From Cymbidium sinense (lineage: Eukaryota > Streptophyta > Magnoliopsida > Asparagales > Orchidaceae), in the NCBI GenBank assembly GCA_021442155.1, contig CM038228.1:85948114-86012113 (forward strand): a stretch of DNA of 64,000 bases. Direction: 5' to 3'. Position numbers and translations under genes: made by a program. A model generated the notes under the pieces. The model saw only the letters and a list, made by a program, of their open reading frames with translations, did no database searches and was not told where the DNA came from. Position 1 is the stretch's first letter; each line of letters opens with the position of its first letter. Below are positions 1 through 12,800 of the stretch, in pieces.

Positions 1-1
1 C

Positions 2-852
2 ATTGGACGGAAGAGGAGGCATTGCCACATTGTATTCGATCACTGCTGCATTAGCCGGCGTCACTGTCAGATCTTTCTCGATGGTGCCGACCGAAGGCTC
101 AGATTGGTTGACGGGTTCTTTCTTTCCCTCTATTCTTATCTTGGAGAGATTAAGCGGAGACTTCGGACCGACCGCCAGGCTTTAGGGTTTAGGGTTTCTC
201 TGAATGGCGTATTTGTGAATAGGCGAAAGCTCCAAGGAGGCGCCGTTGCTGAGTTGTCAGAGGGAGACGAGGTTGTCTTTGGCTGTGGCAGATTAAGATT
301 GCTCCCTCATTGTATGGCGAAGTACGGATTTGTGGTGGAGAGCATTATTCTCTCAGATTTTGCTGGAACCTTAGATTCTAGTGGACAATCCGTAACTAGA
401 GCAAATCTCCTTCGAAACTTATGCCAAAAGGTTTTAAGAAGTGGCGATCCTATAACTTATCTGCGCTGTTCTCTAGAGTCACATGTTGGAACGATTAGCT
501 CGGTACATGGAGTTAGAGGTTATGGCTCAGTTGCATCATTACCTGTTCTGAGTTCTGAGGGCCACTCCAGACACAGTGATAAAACAACTAATTATTTTGA
601 AAATGTCAGAGAGGAAAAGAACTTAGCAGTTGAAGATTTTGGCAAAGCAGAAACTAGACCTTCCTCTCTAGAGAGAGGAATGTGCTTTGGTAGTAGTCTC
701 TCCAATGGTCAGACTTTCTTTCTGAACAGACTAGAATTTATGGCTCATGGTTCTTCATATCATCATACTGAAGTTACTTTGATGGAGCTTTTTGATCCCG
801 TTGAAAGCCTTGTACAAGTTTTTATTGCAACTTTTACTTGTGATGTTTCTTG
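2..852 (+). CDS. Exon segment 1: FHA domain (5'-truncated by window)
   Basis: The frame is open from base 2, well before the first in-frame ATG at 104, and the upstream part is typical FHA: IGRKRRH near base 2, ISRRHCQI at about 77-100, and SLNGVFVN at about 197-220, then ELSEGDEVVFG. Choosing the ATG at 104 would cut the domain in half, so this is not the start. The rest (about 300-850) leads into the phosphodiesterase region, with FLNRLEFM near 720 and FIATFTCDVSW just before 852. The segment ends TG|GTATGT at 852/853. Confidence 0.88.
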
Positions 853-3800
853 GTATGTGACTAGATTGCGGATATCAAAGAAGAGTTTTCAGGTTCCTGT
901 CATGCTGTCAAATACCCAACCATCTACCAGTAACAATTGCTCTTCATAGCGCTGAAAAATGTTGGAGTTCTAACTGCCATGATAGGACATCCATTCCATA
1001 TTCAGACTATCCAAATTTATTGCTGGTGTAAGTGTCCAGATTTATAGTTAAGTCTCTTCACGTCTAACTAATATTGACCTCAAATTTTTAATCAATCATT
1101 AATGAAAAAATTTCTAAAATCTACGATTACTTCTGATAGTTGCTGATCTTGAGTCATTGTTTCTTGTATATTTAGGTATCCTCCATTTCCAGATGAAATA
1201 GCTTTTGGTAAAGATCGTAGTAAAAAAGGTGTGGCATGCCATCATCCGAAACTGCTTGTTTTGCTAAGGAACGAGAGTATTCGTGTCATTGTTACTTCAG
1301 CTAACTTGGTTCCGAAACAGGTGACTCCCTGTTATATATAATTTTGAATTTTTTAATTTCATTTGATGGTAATCTATAGGGATGATGTACTGATCTCTAC
1401 GTTTGGGCATTTTACTCGTTTTCTTTGTGATATTTTTATTATTGTAACCTATTTTTATTGGTCATGATTTTTTCTATCATTGCTATGTTTTTTGTTATTG
1501 TTACAATATTAAGATCTAAAGTGAAGTTTGAACAAGCTGATGGAGAACTGAAGAAAGAAGAGGTTAAAAGTGACAGTAAATTTGAATTAGGCATGATCTG
1601 TCAAGGTTTGAAATAACTAGTAGAACTGTTAGCTTCGTTTTATAACCTATGTTTATCTAAGTCTGTTATAGTGGCTTCATATGCACCTATACCAAGCAAA
1701 GCATTTGAAGAATAGAATTGTCTTGTTGTTATCTCCCTTTGTCATGTGTGCATATATAAAAAAGAATATATTGAATCAAATATATCTAACATGAAATAGG
1801 AGTTACAATTCATATGGAAATGGTAGCCACTTAGAGGTTCTAAGAGTATGTTCCATGACTCAAAATGAAATACAATATAAATCTAAAGGTTATATGGTTG
1901 GTCTGACAATGAAATAAAATATAATAATATGAAGTGAAATTTACGGTTTTGTATATGATGTATTATAATTTCAAATCTAATTTTCACATAATTGCCATAG
2001 CAATAGATATTCCAATCCAATTGAAAATTACTATAGAGGCAAGTAATGTTAATTCTAGAATTAAAGGGTGAAAATTATTGACCCCATATGCTCATGCAAC
2101 TTATGTATGGCTCATTAGTGAATTGATGATAACAAATTTTATGACAATGTCATTTGATGGTTTGTTAATTGTAATATATGTTAAACAAGTATTAGCTAAA
2201 TCACGGTGATGATGATTGTTTTCACTAGCTGGCTTGAAATCTTTGCACTTTGCAGCTTGAAGATGAGCTGAAGATGGTGGATCATGATGCTTCAAATGTG
2301 TAAATGAAGATTCCAATAATTTATCCAAGTGTATGTTTAAGTACTTATATGTTTGATTCAAAATGATTTAGCTAAATTTATTCATGGATGATAAGTATGA
2401 TAATTAATAAAATATTTTTTAAATCATATAAATAAACTTATTATAAAATGTTTTCAAGAAATCACGCTTCTTAGTAGTTAAAGGGCCATCGTTAAGTTAA
2501 TGACTTGTCAAGCTTGACATTACGCTACAAACTGAAAGAAAATTTTGACCAAGTTATATTTATTTATGGTCCCCCATAAAGTCAGAAAGGGTCATTGCTA
2601 AGGTGTTTATGGCTAATGAATCTTTTTTGTCAAACTATTAACTTATCTTAGCAACATGGTTGCTGCTTAGTCCCAAGTCCTGGATGAAAAAAGTGGAGGG
2701 GTAGTTGATAACCAACGTAAAATTTGTCGAAAAACTATGACATGAATCCTTCAAATATTATATCAATGCTAAGGTGCGTTTCGTGGAAGCGATATGTTGT
2801 ATGACCTAAATACAATGAAAAGTTTGTAAGGGTCACTACATTGGTGCCCGGGTGCAGTGTTAAAATAGCAAGGGTTCCCACATTATGGATGGATGTGGTC
2901 AAAGAAGCTAGTCCCTAATCCAAGAATTAGGATAAGAGCTTGGAATATAGATACTCTTGGTAAATTAATGGAGTTAATAGATATTATATGATTCATAGGA
3001 AGATAAATATTATATGTATTTAAGAAACTAGATAGGTTAATGAGAAGGCTAAGGAGATTAGTAGTTTAGGTTTCAAACTTTGGTATTTCGATAGTTCTAT
3101 TATAAATGATGTAGGTATGATTATATACTAGACTTTGAAGGATAATATTGTGAAATTTAATAAAATTAGAGATAACATTATAGTTTTAAGATTATTGTTG
3201 ATGTTAAGATTGTTAATGTTATAAGTATTTGTGTCTCTCAAGTAGGTTTGGATGTATGATAAAAATTTTTGAAATGATTTAGAAGAATTCATACAAAGAA
3301 TACCTCTTGAAGAAAGAGTATTTATTGAAGAAAATTTATATAGACATGTTGGTAGAGTGGTAGAAGATTCTAAAAGCATTTATGATAGTTATATGTTTGG
3401 AGTGATTAACGAAGAAAATAAGATTATATTGAATTTATTTTAGCTAATGATTTTGTAATTGTTAATATTTTATTTAAGAAAAGAGATTAGTATACTATCA
3501 CTTATAAGAATAGACCTAGTAAAAGCTTAAGTACCTTGCATTAGATTGTAAAGATTATAAGGTAAGTCCAAGTAAAAGCTTAAGTACCTTGCGTCAAATA
3601 TTACTTTAAATTTTAAGATGTAGGATTTGAAGATGAAAAATAAATCAAAATATTATCCTAGGATTGGATGGATCACTTAAAAAACATTAATATAAATATG
3701 TTTAAGAGTAAGTTATAGATATTAGAATTTAAGATGTTCATGAGGAAGTTAATATTATGTATGAAAAAGTAGCAAGTGAGGTTAAGCAAGTTGCAAAAAT

Positions 3801-6800
3801 TCTGATTGAAAAATAAAAAGAAAAGATCTTATTAGTAAAAATAGTTGGTGGTGGAGTCAAAATGTGCAAGAAAAGATCAAAGTAAAAATATTATTATAAA
3901 ATTGGTTTATATGAAAAAATTTGAAGACTTAGGAAAGATTAGGATTTTATGAAAGTGATTTGTGATGAAAAAAAATTAACATTTAGTATTTTAGATAATA
4001 GATTAAATACTAAAGAGGGTGAAAGATGTATGCATAAGTTAGCCAAGTAAAGACATTGGAGAAGCAAAATTTAGTTTACATGAAGTGCATTAAGGATAAT
4101 ATCAAATTTTTTTTTTTAGAAGAGGATATTCAACATTTGTAGATGGATATCTTGATAAAATTTTAATGAATATTTTGAGAATATGGTTGACTTTAGCGAC
4201 CTTAGTATCTTAAATGAAAATAGTTATTTTTATTTTTATTATCGTATTAATAAAATGGAAGTTGGAGAGGCTTTAAAGAATATGAAGTGTGGAACAGCAG
4301 TAGGACATGAAGCTATTCCAATATAATTGTGAAAATATTTAGGAGATCAAGGAATTTTTTGGCTTATTAATCTTTTCAATGTTATTTTAAAAATTTAAAA
4401 GATGCTAGATGAGTGGAGAAAGAGTTTGTTGGTTTGTATTTTTTAGAATAATGGTGATGCATAAGTGTGAAAATTATAGAAGAATTAAACTAATATGCCA
4501 TACATTAAAATTATGAGAGAGAGTAATTGAGCATAGGTTACGACGTGATATAAAAATTTCTCAACATCAATTTGGTTTTGTGCCGGGTAAGTCTACTATG
4601 GATGTTATACATTTGTTGAGAGGTTTGATGGAGAAATATAGAGAGAGTACGAAGGATCTACATATGATATTTGTTGATTTAGAGAAAGTATATGATAAAG
4701 TTACAAGAGAAGTATTTTGTAGAGTTCTAGAAAAGAAATGTGTTAATATTACTTATATTCAAGTCATTAAGGATATGTATAATGATGTTATTACTTGTGC
4801 TCAAACTCGAAGAGGATTGACTTTTCTATTTTAGTTAGATTACATCGGGGATTGGCTTTAAATCCATATCTTTTGGCTTTAGTTATGGACGTCCTTACTA
4901 GACATTTATAGGAGGATTTACCTTGGGGTTTGCTTTTTGCTGATGATATTCTTCTTGTTGATAAGATTAGAGATGGAGTTCAAGAGAAACTTGAATTATG
5001 GAGGTCAACCTTATAGTCTAAAGGCTTTCATTTGAGTATATATAAAATTGAATATATGGAGTGTAATTTTAGTTGTAGAAGACTAGTGGTGGGGTTGTGA
5101 TAATGGGTGATCAATTCACTAAAAAGAGTGAATGTTTGGATATCTCGGGTCTTTTATTCAAAGTGATGGTGAAATACATAGGGATGTTATTAATAAAATT
5201 CAAGTTGGATGGTTGAAGTGGAGGAATGCGTTGAGTTTGTTGTGTGATAGAAAAATACCACTTAGACTTAAGGTAAAATTTTATAAGATGGTGATGATAC
5301 CTGCAATACTTTATAGCATAGAATGTTGGCCAGCCAAAAAGAAGCATAAATTAAGTTAGTGTTGCAGAGATGAGGATGATCAAATAGATGAGTGGCTTTA
5401 CAGTTAGAGACAAAATGCAAAACGAATATATACATGAAAAGGTTGGAGTTACTCTAGTGGCAGATAAGATTAGAGAGAATTGCCTTAGATGGTTTGGTTA
5501 CATAAAATGTTGGCGATTTGTTGACCTAGTTAAGATAGTAGATATATTAGATTTGACCTATATTAAAAATGGTAGAGGTAGATCTAAAAAGATTTTGTTA
5601 GGAAGTATAAAATGATTTTATTTTATTAGAATTAGCTAAGAATTTAACACTTAATAGGACACATTGATGAAGAAGTATTCAATAACCGACCCCACGTAGT
5701 GGGATAAAGGCTTGTTGTTATTAACTTATCTTAGCAGTGAACAATTGGTTCTTTTAGCCTTAGAGAATTGATTTCTATCTATATCAACCATCCATGAAAG
5801 TTTTTTTATATTGTATATTAATAGCTAAACAATAAAAATACACTTTAATCCTTACTTTTATGATGATGATGTTGATTTCACTTATATTTTCATAAGAAAG
5901 ATATTTGAAATATTAGAGCTTCAAGGATAAATTTTAAAAAATGCTTCATGTATACATCCTTTTTTAAAGGTCTTTTGACTACATATTAGAGTAACTCTTT
6001 CTTTTCAATTGCTAGTTTTTGTGTGCATTTCTCTATTTTATTAGCAATCATTTTGTATAAGGGATTGTATAGTTTTTGGATTTAGTTGTGGTAGCCTTAT
6101 TGTTTCTCTTAACATTACTAAGCATAGGTTTCCATGTGGTGCCCTTGTCTCTAATCAAGGGGAGGATGCTCTTCCTTGTGAAATACAAATGTGTAATTGT
6201 TTCTCTCTGACTTATAGGCAAAAGAGTGATTAGATAGTAGAAGTGTAATCAAGGGATGCTTGGGCATGTACTTAGGTTAGTTGGATGTCAAACCTTATAA
6301 ATATCCTGGTGTATGTATTGCTCAATACCTTATCTTATTGGTCATTTACTTTATTATTTTATAAGCTCTCATGTGTACGTGATGATCTACATATTTAATG
6401 CTCTCTATGCGAAAGTAGATGAGTATACATCATTGTTGTGCTTAACAAGTTAATTTCCCTCTCTTTAGCTTAGATCTTTTTATATCACCATCATATTATT
6501 GTCTTGTGGACACTTACTGGTTTCATAGTCAATTTTAAAGGAATTATATAGTCCGCTTGGACAAACTAACTCCTCAAGATAGCCTTGAAATTTTGGTAAA
6601 TTTCCTAAAATATATGATTAAATGGTTCGAAAATTGTCGAAAATTAAAGATGTGATCAACATAAATAACATTAAGATCATGCTTAGAAGTAGGGTACTTG
6701 CAACAAGTACCTTGTGCATATCTCCAATTGCCAAGATATAATTAGGTTCTATAGCAATTTATATGTGAATTTTCTTGGTACAATTTGTATGATGGTATGA

Positions 6801-9800
6801 CTAGGGGTGTAAATGAGTCAAGTCGACTTGTGAATTAAGTTTGACTCAATAAATGGCTCGTGAGCCAGGCTTGATGAGCTAATAAACCAAGCTTAAGCTA
6901 GTCCTGAAACGACTCATTAGCTTGCTAGCCGGCTCGATTAATAAATATTAATATAAAATATACTTAAAATATATTAAAAGTTAGTAGTTTAAATATAAAA
7001 TTATTAAAAATATTTAAAAATTATATTTCATTCTCTTATATCAAGTAATTTCTTCTTAATTTTTTTCTAATTTCTTAAATTTTAATTGTTTTTATCATAC
7101 TAGTTACTTGAATTGGAATTATTTCATCTATTCTATACTAAATAAGCCGGCTCAAACTCGTAAAGTAAAGCTTGAGCTTGAGTTGAACTCAATAAATTAA
7201 TTAGGCTCAAGCTCAAGTTGAGTGTGGATCGAGCTCGACTCGACTTGTTTACACCTCTTACTAAGACACATTCTTAGTAGACCACATACTTTTACTTTTT
7301 CTCAGTAGAATGTATGATGCATTCTCAATTGAATACATGACACGCTCCTATACCTCGGTTGTTGAAGCTTCTGCACTAAATAATACACTGGTTGTCAAAT
7401 GAAGGGCTACCCCTGTTCTTCTGAAATCTCCCATCTATAGCAGAAACATTCTACTCATTAAAGATTTTCTTGAGCTTTAGCTCCTAGATTTGCCAATTCA
7501 GTTTTAGCGAAGGAAATGTAGACTTCAATGATACCATCATATGAAGCTAGGAGATGAAGGAAAGCCCATGGAATTTGTTGGTGTTTTATGGTATGATACC
7601 AAAGTAGCCATGTTGAGCAATGCATTGGCTCCAATTTTTCAAAAGACCGGATAAGGACCTGTCCTTATAAGAGTTCGCCTATCCATTGAGTCAAGCTGTA
7701 GATAAATGATTTTCATATCTTTCTCCTTATGTTCCAGATACCCCCTTTTTAATCACAGCATATTTATATATATCGTAGCTTACAACAATTAAACAATCCA
7801 TGCTGGCATGTACATAATGATTGAAAACTTCTTAGGCACTGATGCAAGTGCTAACTTGACTAGATTTATAGGCTTCTTAGGCTAATATCTAATAAGTTGA
7901 GATGAACCGACTATAGTAAACCTATCATTAGAGGGTATATGCAATTTCGAATATTGTGAGTACAAAAATCTAACATTTTTCATGAACTTATTCCGGACTA
8001 AATAGAAAATTTTTCCGAACTTATTTTAATTTTTTCAGCCTGAGGAAGATTAGTAGTGTGGAGAAAGAGTTTGTTGGTTCCTATATTTAAGAATAAAGGT
8101 GATGCAGAAGAGTGTGCAAATTATAGAGGAATTAAGTTAATGTGTCATACATTAAAATTACGGAAGAGAGTAGTTAAGCATAGGTTACGATGTTATACAA
8201 AAATATCTCAAAATTAGTTTGGTTTCATGCTAGGTAAATCTACTATGGATGCTATACATTTGTTAACAAGTTTGATGGAGAAGTATAGAGAAAGTAAGGA
8301 GGATCTACATATGATATTTGTTGATTTAGAGAAAGCTTATAATAAAATTTCAAGAGATGTTCTTTGGAGAATTCTAGAAAAGAAAGGAGTTAACATTGGT
8401 TATATTCAAGTCATTAAGGATATGTATACTTGATATGTTACTTGTGTCCAAATACAAGGAGGATTGATAAAATATTTTCCTATTTCAGTTGGATTACATC
8501 AAGGATTGGATTTAAGCCCTTATCTTTTTTTCTTTAGTTATGGATTTTCTTACTAGGCATTTATAGGAAGATGTATCTTGGTGTATGCTTTTTTGATGAC
8601 ATTCTTCTTGTTGATAGGATTAGAGAGGGTCCAAGAGAAATTTGAATTATGGAGGTCAACCTTAGAATCTAAAGGTTTTCATTTGAGTAGATCTAAAACT
8701 GAATATATGGAGTGTAATTTTAGTTGTAGAAATTCTATTGGTGGTGGTGTGACATTGGGTGACCAAGTCATTAAAAAGAGTGAGCGATTCAGATATCTAG
8801 GCTCTATTGTTCAAAATGATGGTGAAATATATGGAGATGTTATTAGTAGAATTCAAGTTGGATGGTTGAAGTGGAGGAATGTATCTGGCCTGTTGTGTTA
8901 TATCAAAGTACTGCTTAGACTTAAAGGAAAATTTTATAAGATGGTGGTAAGACCTGCAATGATTTATGGTGTAGAATGTTGGCCAATAAAAGAGAATAAG
9001 ATTAAGTTAAGTATTGCAGAGATGAGGAGGATGAGTGGCTTTACTCTTAGAGATAAAATGCGAAATGAGTATGTTCAGGAAAAAGTTGGAGTAGCTCTAG
9101 TGGCAGATAAGATTAGAGAAGTCGCTTTGATGGTTTGACCACATAAAGCGTCGGTCGATGACGATTAGGAAAGTAGATGTATTAGATTTCTTTATGTTAA
9201 GAAAGATAGAGGTAGACTTAAAAAGACTTGGTTAAGATGTATAAAAATTGACCTTAGTATACTTGAATTAAATGAGAATTTGATACATAATAGGATACAA
9301 TGGAGAAGAAGGATTCATGTAGCTGTTGTTGTTGTTGAAGATTATTAGTGATAGCTTAAGTTTGATATCCATTGGTTCTTGAACCTGACAACTCCATTAG
9401 ATATAATAGTCTTTCAAAGTCTTAGGAGTCTTAGGCTTCAATTAGGACAACTTTTGATATTTTTGTTAGGAAAACCAACCAACAAAAATAGAGTTCATTT
9501 GGATGGCAATCTTTTCAATATATTTTCCTAAATTGTCTTTTAAAAACTGTTTTGGGGAAACATAATAGAAACTGTGGTTGGAAAAAATAAATTTTAACAA
9601 CAAAAATAGATAAATATAAGCTTCCGCAAATGAAGCCTTAACCTCAAAGAATGCCTCACAAAAGTGATGCATCAACTATCTTACATTTTGGGATCAAATA
9701 TGCAAACTTAGAAAACCCATGTGCAGCAGCAAAGATAGAATTTGTTACCCTCACATGCACCACTTTCTTAAGGCCGGTCCAAAAGGAAAGTTCCTCTATC

Positions 9801-12800
9801 CTAGCTACGACTTTACTTTTTCATAGACGACTTGAGATACCTTAAATATTTAACTCCCGAACTAGGAAGCCTCTCCCTCAAAGTAGAATTAGAGTTACCA
9901 AGAAAGGCCCTTTTGGAGAATGGCACCATGAATAAGAAAATCAAGAGTGAAGTGTGAGGATCACTTGTAAAGAAACTATTGAGATTTCTTTTTTTATATT
10001 TTTATTTGCGAGGATTATTTTATGAGTTATCCAATAAATCAAAAGTCTGATTTTACATATCATATTCTTTATCACATGTATACATAATGAAATTAGCTAT
10101 GGAGGGCAGGTTCTCATCTTACAGTGATGTACTTTATTAGCTGATTAGTTATGTCGCATGTGCTTTACATGATTACCATGTTTCCAGCAATGAGATATTG
10201 TTTGCTTGAATATTTGGATGATATTCCATGGAAAGATGACATTCTAATGCAAAAATAAAGGTTTTACATCTTCTTCTATTATCTGACAGTTCATGACTAA
10301 CTTGCTTTACTTTGTCAGTGGAATCAAATCACAAATACAGTTTGGTGGCAAGATTTTCCTCGTAAAGATGCTCCTGATTATTCATCCCTTTTTGCTACAT
10401 TTAAAGATATGAAATCTGATTTTGCAGCTCAGCTAGTTAGTTTTATAGCATCTCTTATAACTGATGTTCCTAGCCAAGCGCATTGGATCACAGACTTGGG
10501 ATATGATTTTGGAGGAGCTGCTGCTTATTTGATTACTTCCATACCTGGAATGCATGCAATATATACCAGTTCTTCCGGAATTGATTTCTTCCATCCTGTA
10601 AGATATGAATGCATAAATTTGAGTTGTGTTACAGTCAAATTGTTCTATTTTAACAAACATATCATACTTATCTCTCTATGTAAAATGGCATGTTTACTTA
10701 TTTAAAAAGTAGAGCTCAAATGGATGAAGGTGGGGACCAAATGCAGGAATTGAGTGACCAAATCAAGGCTTTGATGGCACAAGTGCAAAGTCAACTCATT
10801 AGAGAATAAACCCCACTCTTTGCACTTGGACAACATGTTCACAATGACTTAGATGATGTTGATCTATACCAAAAATCGTAGAGATGATCAGCCCATTAAG
10901 AGACTATTATTTTAAAGGAATGGGAGTAGAGGAGATCACCATAGCAGGCATGTTGAGGATTTTATCGATGCATTAGGGGAATTAAAGTATAAGCACCTGC
11001 CTAAAATGATGTTTTGAACAAAGGAAGTTGATTTTTTTTATTTGGTATTAAATGGATGATTAACAAATGATTAATTTTGTTAAGATGAAGTTATTTGGTC
11101 ATACAAAAATTGATTATACTAATATTTTAGTGAAGGAGCAGATGTAGGAAGGTCTATCTTACTTGGATGGTGATGGTGTCATAACCTTGTTCGAGAGCTT
11201 AGAATATTGAGGTTGTAATACATGGTTAGGCAAAGTTTAAATCTTTTAATACTTAAAAAAAATATAGTTGATTTTTTTCTTTTATATATAAAATTTCAAT
11301 ATCACAAAAGACCCATTAAATTAAAAATTTTCATTTATGAAGAATACGTTCACGTTCATCTTGAAATAATGCTTATGACATATAATAAATATTTGAAGGA
11401 AAGTATCTAAACTTTTGTATCCATTTTTCTTAACTATTCTACCATCTAATATTAAATGCTTCTCCTTTGTTATAAACAAAACCTCTTCTATCATGTATTT
11501 ACTCTATCAACTAATCGGGATGAGTTATTAATATATAACTCAGTGAGTATATCATAGTACCAAATTTCAGTAAGTTAAAGAAAAATGAAGTAATATGCAT
11601 GATAGTTATTATATTTAATTTATAAAAAATTATAAAATTTAGTTTTTCATTTTAATAATAATTATGATTGTAAATATTGATAAGTAGTTAAAGCTATAAA
11701 TAATAATGGAATCATAACATTAAATATGACATTAAGAGCCTGGAGATGAAGAGAGCTTATCACATTACATTTTAGTAAGGGTTTAAAATGTGCACCATTG
11801 TAATTTATTCAAGATGAGAAATGAACATTTATCATTTAGTAACTTTATTTTTGATAAGAAACTTATCATATAATAATATGTCCTTTCTTTTAATAAAATA
11901 CACTCATTACCAAAATGATGAACTCCATCATTCATTATACACATGCATTTCTTTTTCATATTCCTTTCATTTATCTTATGCGTATGTTTATGGCAATTCA
12001 GCAGATTGAAGATAAAAATTTATTTAACAATTATAATAATATGAGGTACTTATCCTAGAAAATTTAATCATTCTTTTCTATATTAAAGTTGGAGTATAGT
12101 ATTACATTATCAAACATGTGTGAATAATGAACATATCAATCAATTCATCTAATTTGAGAGGATTGTTTTAATTATTAGAAAATCAACTCTTCCATTTCAT
12201 TGTAGGCTTCTCTTTGTTCGACTCCTTAGTTTGTGACCTATGCATCATGTTTTCAATAATATATATAATGTTCATGTTAATTTACTCATTTACATTTTTT
12301 TCCATAAATCTTAAATTTTATGAAATAAAATGGATATCCCCAGCCAATCTAGATCTCTCTAATATTTTTTCTCTTTATGTTGCAAAAGCACTTCCTTTCT
12401 TTTTCTTTCTATTCTATTACTTCATGTCAAATTAAGCTAAAATTTGTATTAATTTTTTGATGCATAGAAATTTAATCAAAATTTATATGTTTGAACTATG
12501 AAGAGCCCAAATTTAATTTAACTAATTTATTATTGTCTTCATTCAATCAATTATTAAAATTTATAGAACACTTACCTTTTATAATTTTTTTTACTTTTTA
12601 ATTTCATCAACTAGAATTTCTAATTTATGTTTTATATACATATATTGTTCTTCAACTTTTGTAAAATACCAAAATATTTTAAAATGAGATATTTATGTTT
12701 GCTTGTGATGACTTCATGCATATTATTTCAACTAGTTTTATAAAAGGTTGGCTTCATCTTTTAGCATGCACATTCAAGCATTCTTATGTATCGTTTCTTT

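Noticed and set aside
180..197. Telomere-like TTTAGGGTTTAGGG (telo-box) in exon 1
   Set aside because: It is part of a normal coding stretch (ALGFRVSLNG) of the FHA domain; two repeats by chance are not evidence of a telomeric insert or promoter.
104..949. A self-contained 281-residue protein starting at ATG 104
   Set aside because: The FHA domain begins upstream in the same frame (GR and SRRH motifs before 104), and the last 15 or so residues come from reading through the 40-nt segment into the wrong frame.
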